From assembly GCA_009724975.1 (NCBI GenBank), contig SRXB01000125.1, forward strand, positions 1-6,320: a DNA stretch of 6,320 nucleotides. The letters are read 5' to 3'. This DNA comes from a bacterium (GTDB taxonomy: Bacteria > Desulfobacterota > Deferrisomatia > Deferrisomatales > BM512). The notes beneath the pieces are model-generated. The model saw nothing but the letters and a program-made list of their open reading frames with translations, had not been told where the DNA came from and did no database searches. Made by a program: the position numbers and the translations under genes. This document shows positions 5,573 to 6,320 of the stretch, piece after piece. Numbering within the stretch: position 1 is the stretch's first letter; every line of letters starts with the position of its first letter.

Positions 5573-6271
5573 GTGCGCCGGACCCTTTCAGTAGTCGTTC
5601 CCTGCTACAATGAGGAATCCTCTCTTAAAGAGTGCCTGAAGCGGCTTTTAAGTATCGCCGACGAAAGCCTAGCCCTTGAGGTCATAGTGGTTGACGACTG
5701 CTCTGGCGACCAATCCGCTAAAATAGCGCTGGAAATGGCCGCCCAAAACCCCTCCATCCTCCTTGTGCGCCACCAGGTGAACCGCGGCAAGGGGGCCGCG
5801 CTGCGCACGGGCTTTGAAAAAGCCACCGGCGATTACGTCGCCATACACGACGCCGACATGGAGTATGACCCCGCCGACCTGAAAAAAATCGCCGCTGTCC
5901 TCGACGAGGGGGGGTGCGACGTCGTCTTCGGATCGCGCTTTCTTGAGAATAAGGGCGGAGGCAAGGGATATTTCGTACACCGCAACGCCAACCGCTTTCT
6001 CACCTTCGCCTCCAACCTCTTCACCGGCCTTAGGCTCACGGACATGGAGACCTGCTACAAGGTTTTCAGGCTTGATGTGCTGAGGAAGCTCGACCTTAGG
6101 GAGGAGCGGTTCGGCATTGAGCCTGAGATGACGGCCAAGGTGGCGAGGTTGGGGGTCAGGGTTAAGGAGGTGCCTGTTTCCTACAACGCGCGCACCTATT
6201 CCGAGGGCAAGAAAATCGGCCTCAAGGACGGATTTCGCGCGCTCTACTGCATAGTGAAGTACGCCTTTTAG
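5573..6271 (+). CDS. family 2 glycosyltransferase, polyprenol-phosphate mannose/glucose synthase (DPM1-like) type
   Basis: The 232-residue protein has a GT-A fold. SVVVPCYNEESSL (6-18) begins the nucleotide-binding core, followed by VIVVDDCSGD (37-46), NRGKGAALRTGF (70-81), and the metal-binding DAD at 93-95 within HDADMEYDP. Later come VVFGSRF (117-123), TDMETCYK (156-163), FGIEPEMTAKV (180-190) and RTYSEGKKIG (207-216). This run of motifs is typical of enzymes that transfer a hexose from a nucleotide sugar to dolichyl or polyprenyl phosphate on the cytoplasmic face of the membrane. No membrane segment is present, so it should be soluble or peripheral; GtrB-type relatives carry two C-terminal helices that are absent here. 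Length and ends look complete. The start is GTG with a good ribosome-binding site, and the stop is TAG. It is divergent from uxs, and nothing downstream is visible to show its partner. The family assignment is firm; the donor sugar and acceptor are inferred. An alternative is a glycan-chain transferase using another lipid acceptor. Confidence 0.9.
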   Translation: MRRTLSVVVPCYNEESSLKECLKRLLSIADESLALEVIVVDDCSGDQSAKIALEMAAQNPSILLVRHQVNRGKGAALRTGFEKATGDYVAIHDADMEYDPADLKKIAAVLDEGGCDVVFGSRFLENKGGGKGYFVHRNANRFLTFASNLFTGLRLTDMETCYKVFRLDVLRKLDLREERFGIEPEMTAKVARLGVRVKEVPVSYNARTYSEGKKIGLKDGFRALYCIVKYAF

Positions 6272-6281
6272 CCGCTAGCGG
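6272..6281. repeat. 10-base perfect palindrome directly after the glycosyltransferase stop
   Basis: CCGCTAGCGG starts on the base after the TAG stop. It is self-complementary with no loop, so it cannot form a stable hairpin of its full length, and it is followed by AAAATA rather than a T-run. It may be chance. Confidence 0.3.
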
Positions 6282-6290
6282 AAAATATCT

Positions 6291-6312
6291 GGGGCCAGTT
6301 GCGCCCCCTTCT
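6291..6312 (+). terminator. weak candidate hairpin downstream of the glycosyltransferase
   Basis: GGGGC (6291-6295) can pair with GCCCC (6303-6307) across a 7-base loop, followed by the mixed pyrimidine stretch CTTCT. The stem is only 5 base pairs and there is no true T-run, so this is a poor intrinsic terminator. It could equally be leader sequence of a following gene beyond the window. No coding region can be supported between 6272 and 6320. Confidence 0.15.
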
Positions 6313-6320
6313 CCCAAACC

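Overview
The window comes from the chromosome of a GC-rich, diderm (Gram-negative type) bacterium. An outer-membrane beta-barrel protein with a Sec signal peptide shows the outer membrane. Together with the bacterial-type UDP-glucuronate decarboxylase and GlmU/GlmS proteins, the overall look is compatible with a deltaproteobacterial-like lineage (Thermodesulfobacteriota, Desulfobacterota and relatives). That placement is an impression from protein style, not a measured result. No mobile element, CRISPR array, tRNA, rRNA or phage gene is visible.

Layout. Four genes run leftward (minus strand) from about 5465 to the left edge, in transcription order: a UDP-glucuronate decarboxylase (uxs, 4476-5465), glmU (3022-4395), glmS (1191-3017), and the 5' part of a gene for an Omp85/BamA-type outer-membrane barrel protein (1-1184, cut by the window edge). 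glmU, glmS and the barrel gene are separated by only 4 and 6 bases, with each ribosome-binding site inside the end of the preceding gene, so these three are almost certainly co-transcribed. uxs is 80 bases upstream of glmU and probably heads the same operon, although an internal promoter in the 80-base gap cannot be excluded. A 107-base divergent intergenic region (5466-5572) separates uxs from a rightward gene for a family 2 glycosyltransferase of the dolichol/polyprenol-phosphate mannose synthase type (5573-6271). The last 49 bases are non-coding as far as they go.

How the genes fit together. GlmS makes glucosamine-6-phosphate and GlmU makes UDP-N-acetylglucosamine, the precursor of peptidoglycan and lipopolysaccharide. 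The intermediate mutase GlmM is not here. Uxs makes UDP-xylose from UDP-glucuronate, and the divergent glycosyltransferase is predicted to move a sugar from a nucleotide donor, probably to a polyprenyl phosphate. The barrel protein acts at the outer membrane. The common theme is building the cell envelope and its surface glycans.

Most of the window is ordinary, well-conserved housekeeping sequence. I see no evidence for an undescribed multi-gene system. The item most worth a second look is the barrel protein: it appears to have a signal peptide followed directly by the barrel, with no room for POTRA domains, and it has small departures from the canonical Omp85 motifs. Minor points are the non-ATG starts of both divergent genes, an inverted repeat in the shared promoter region, and a short palindrome upstream of glmU.
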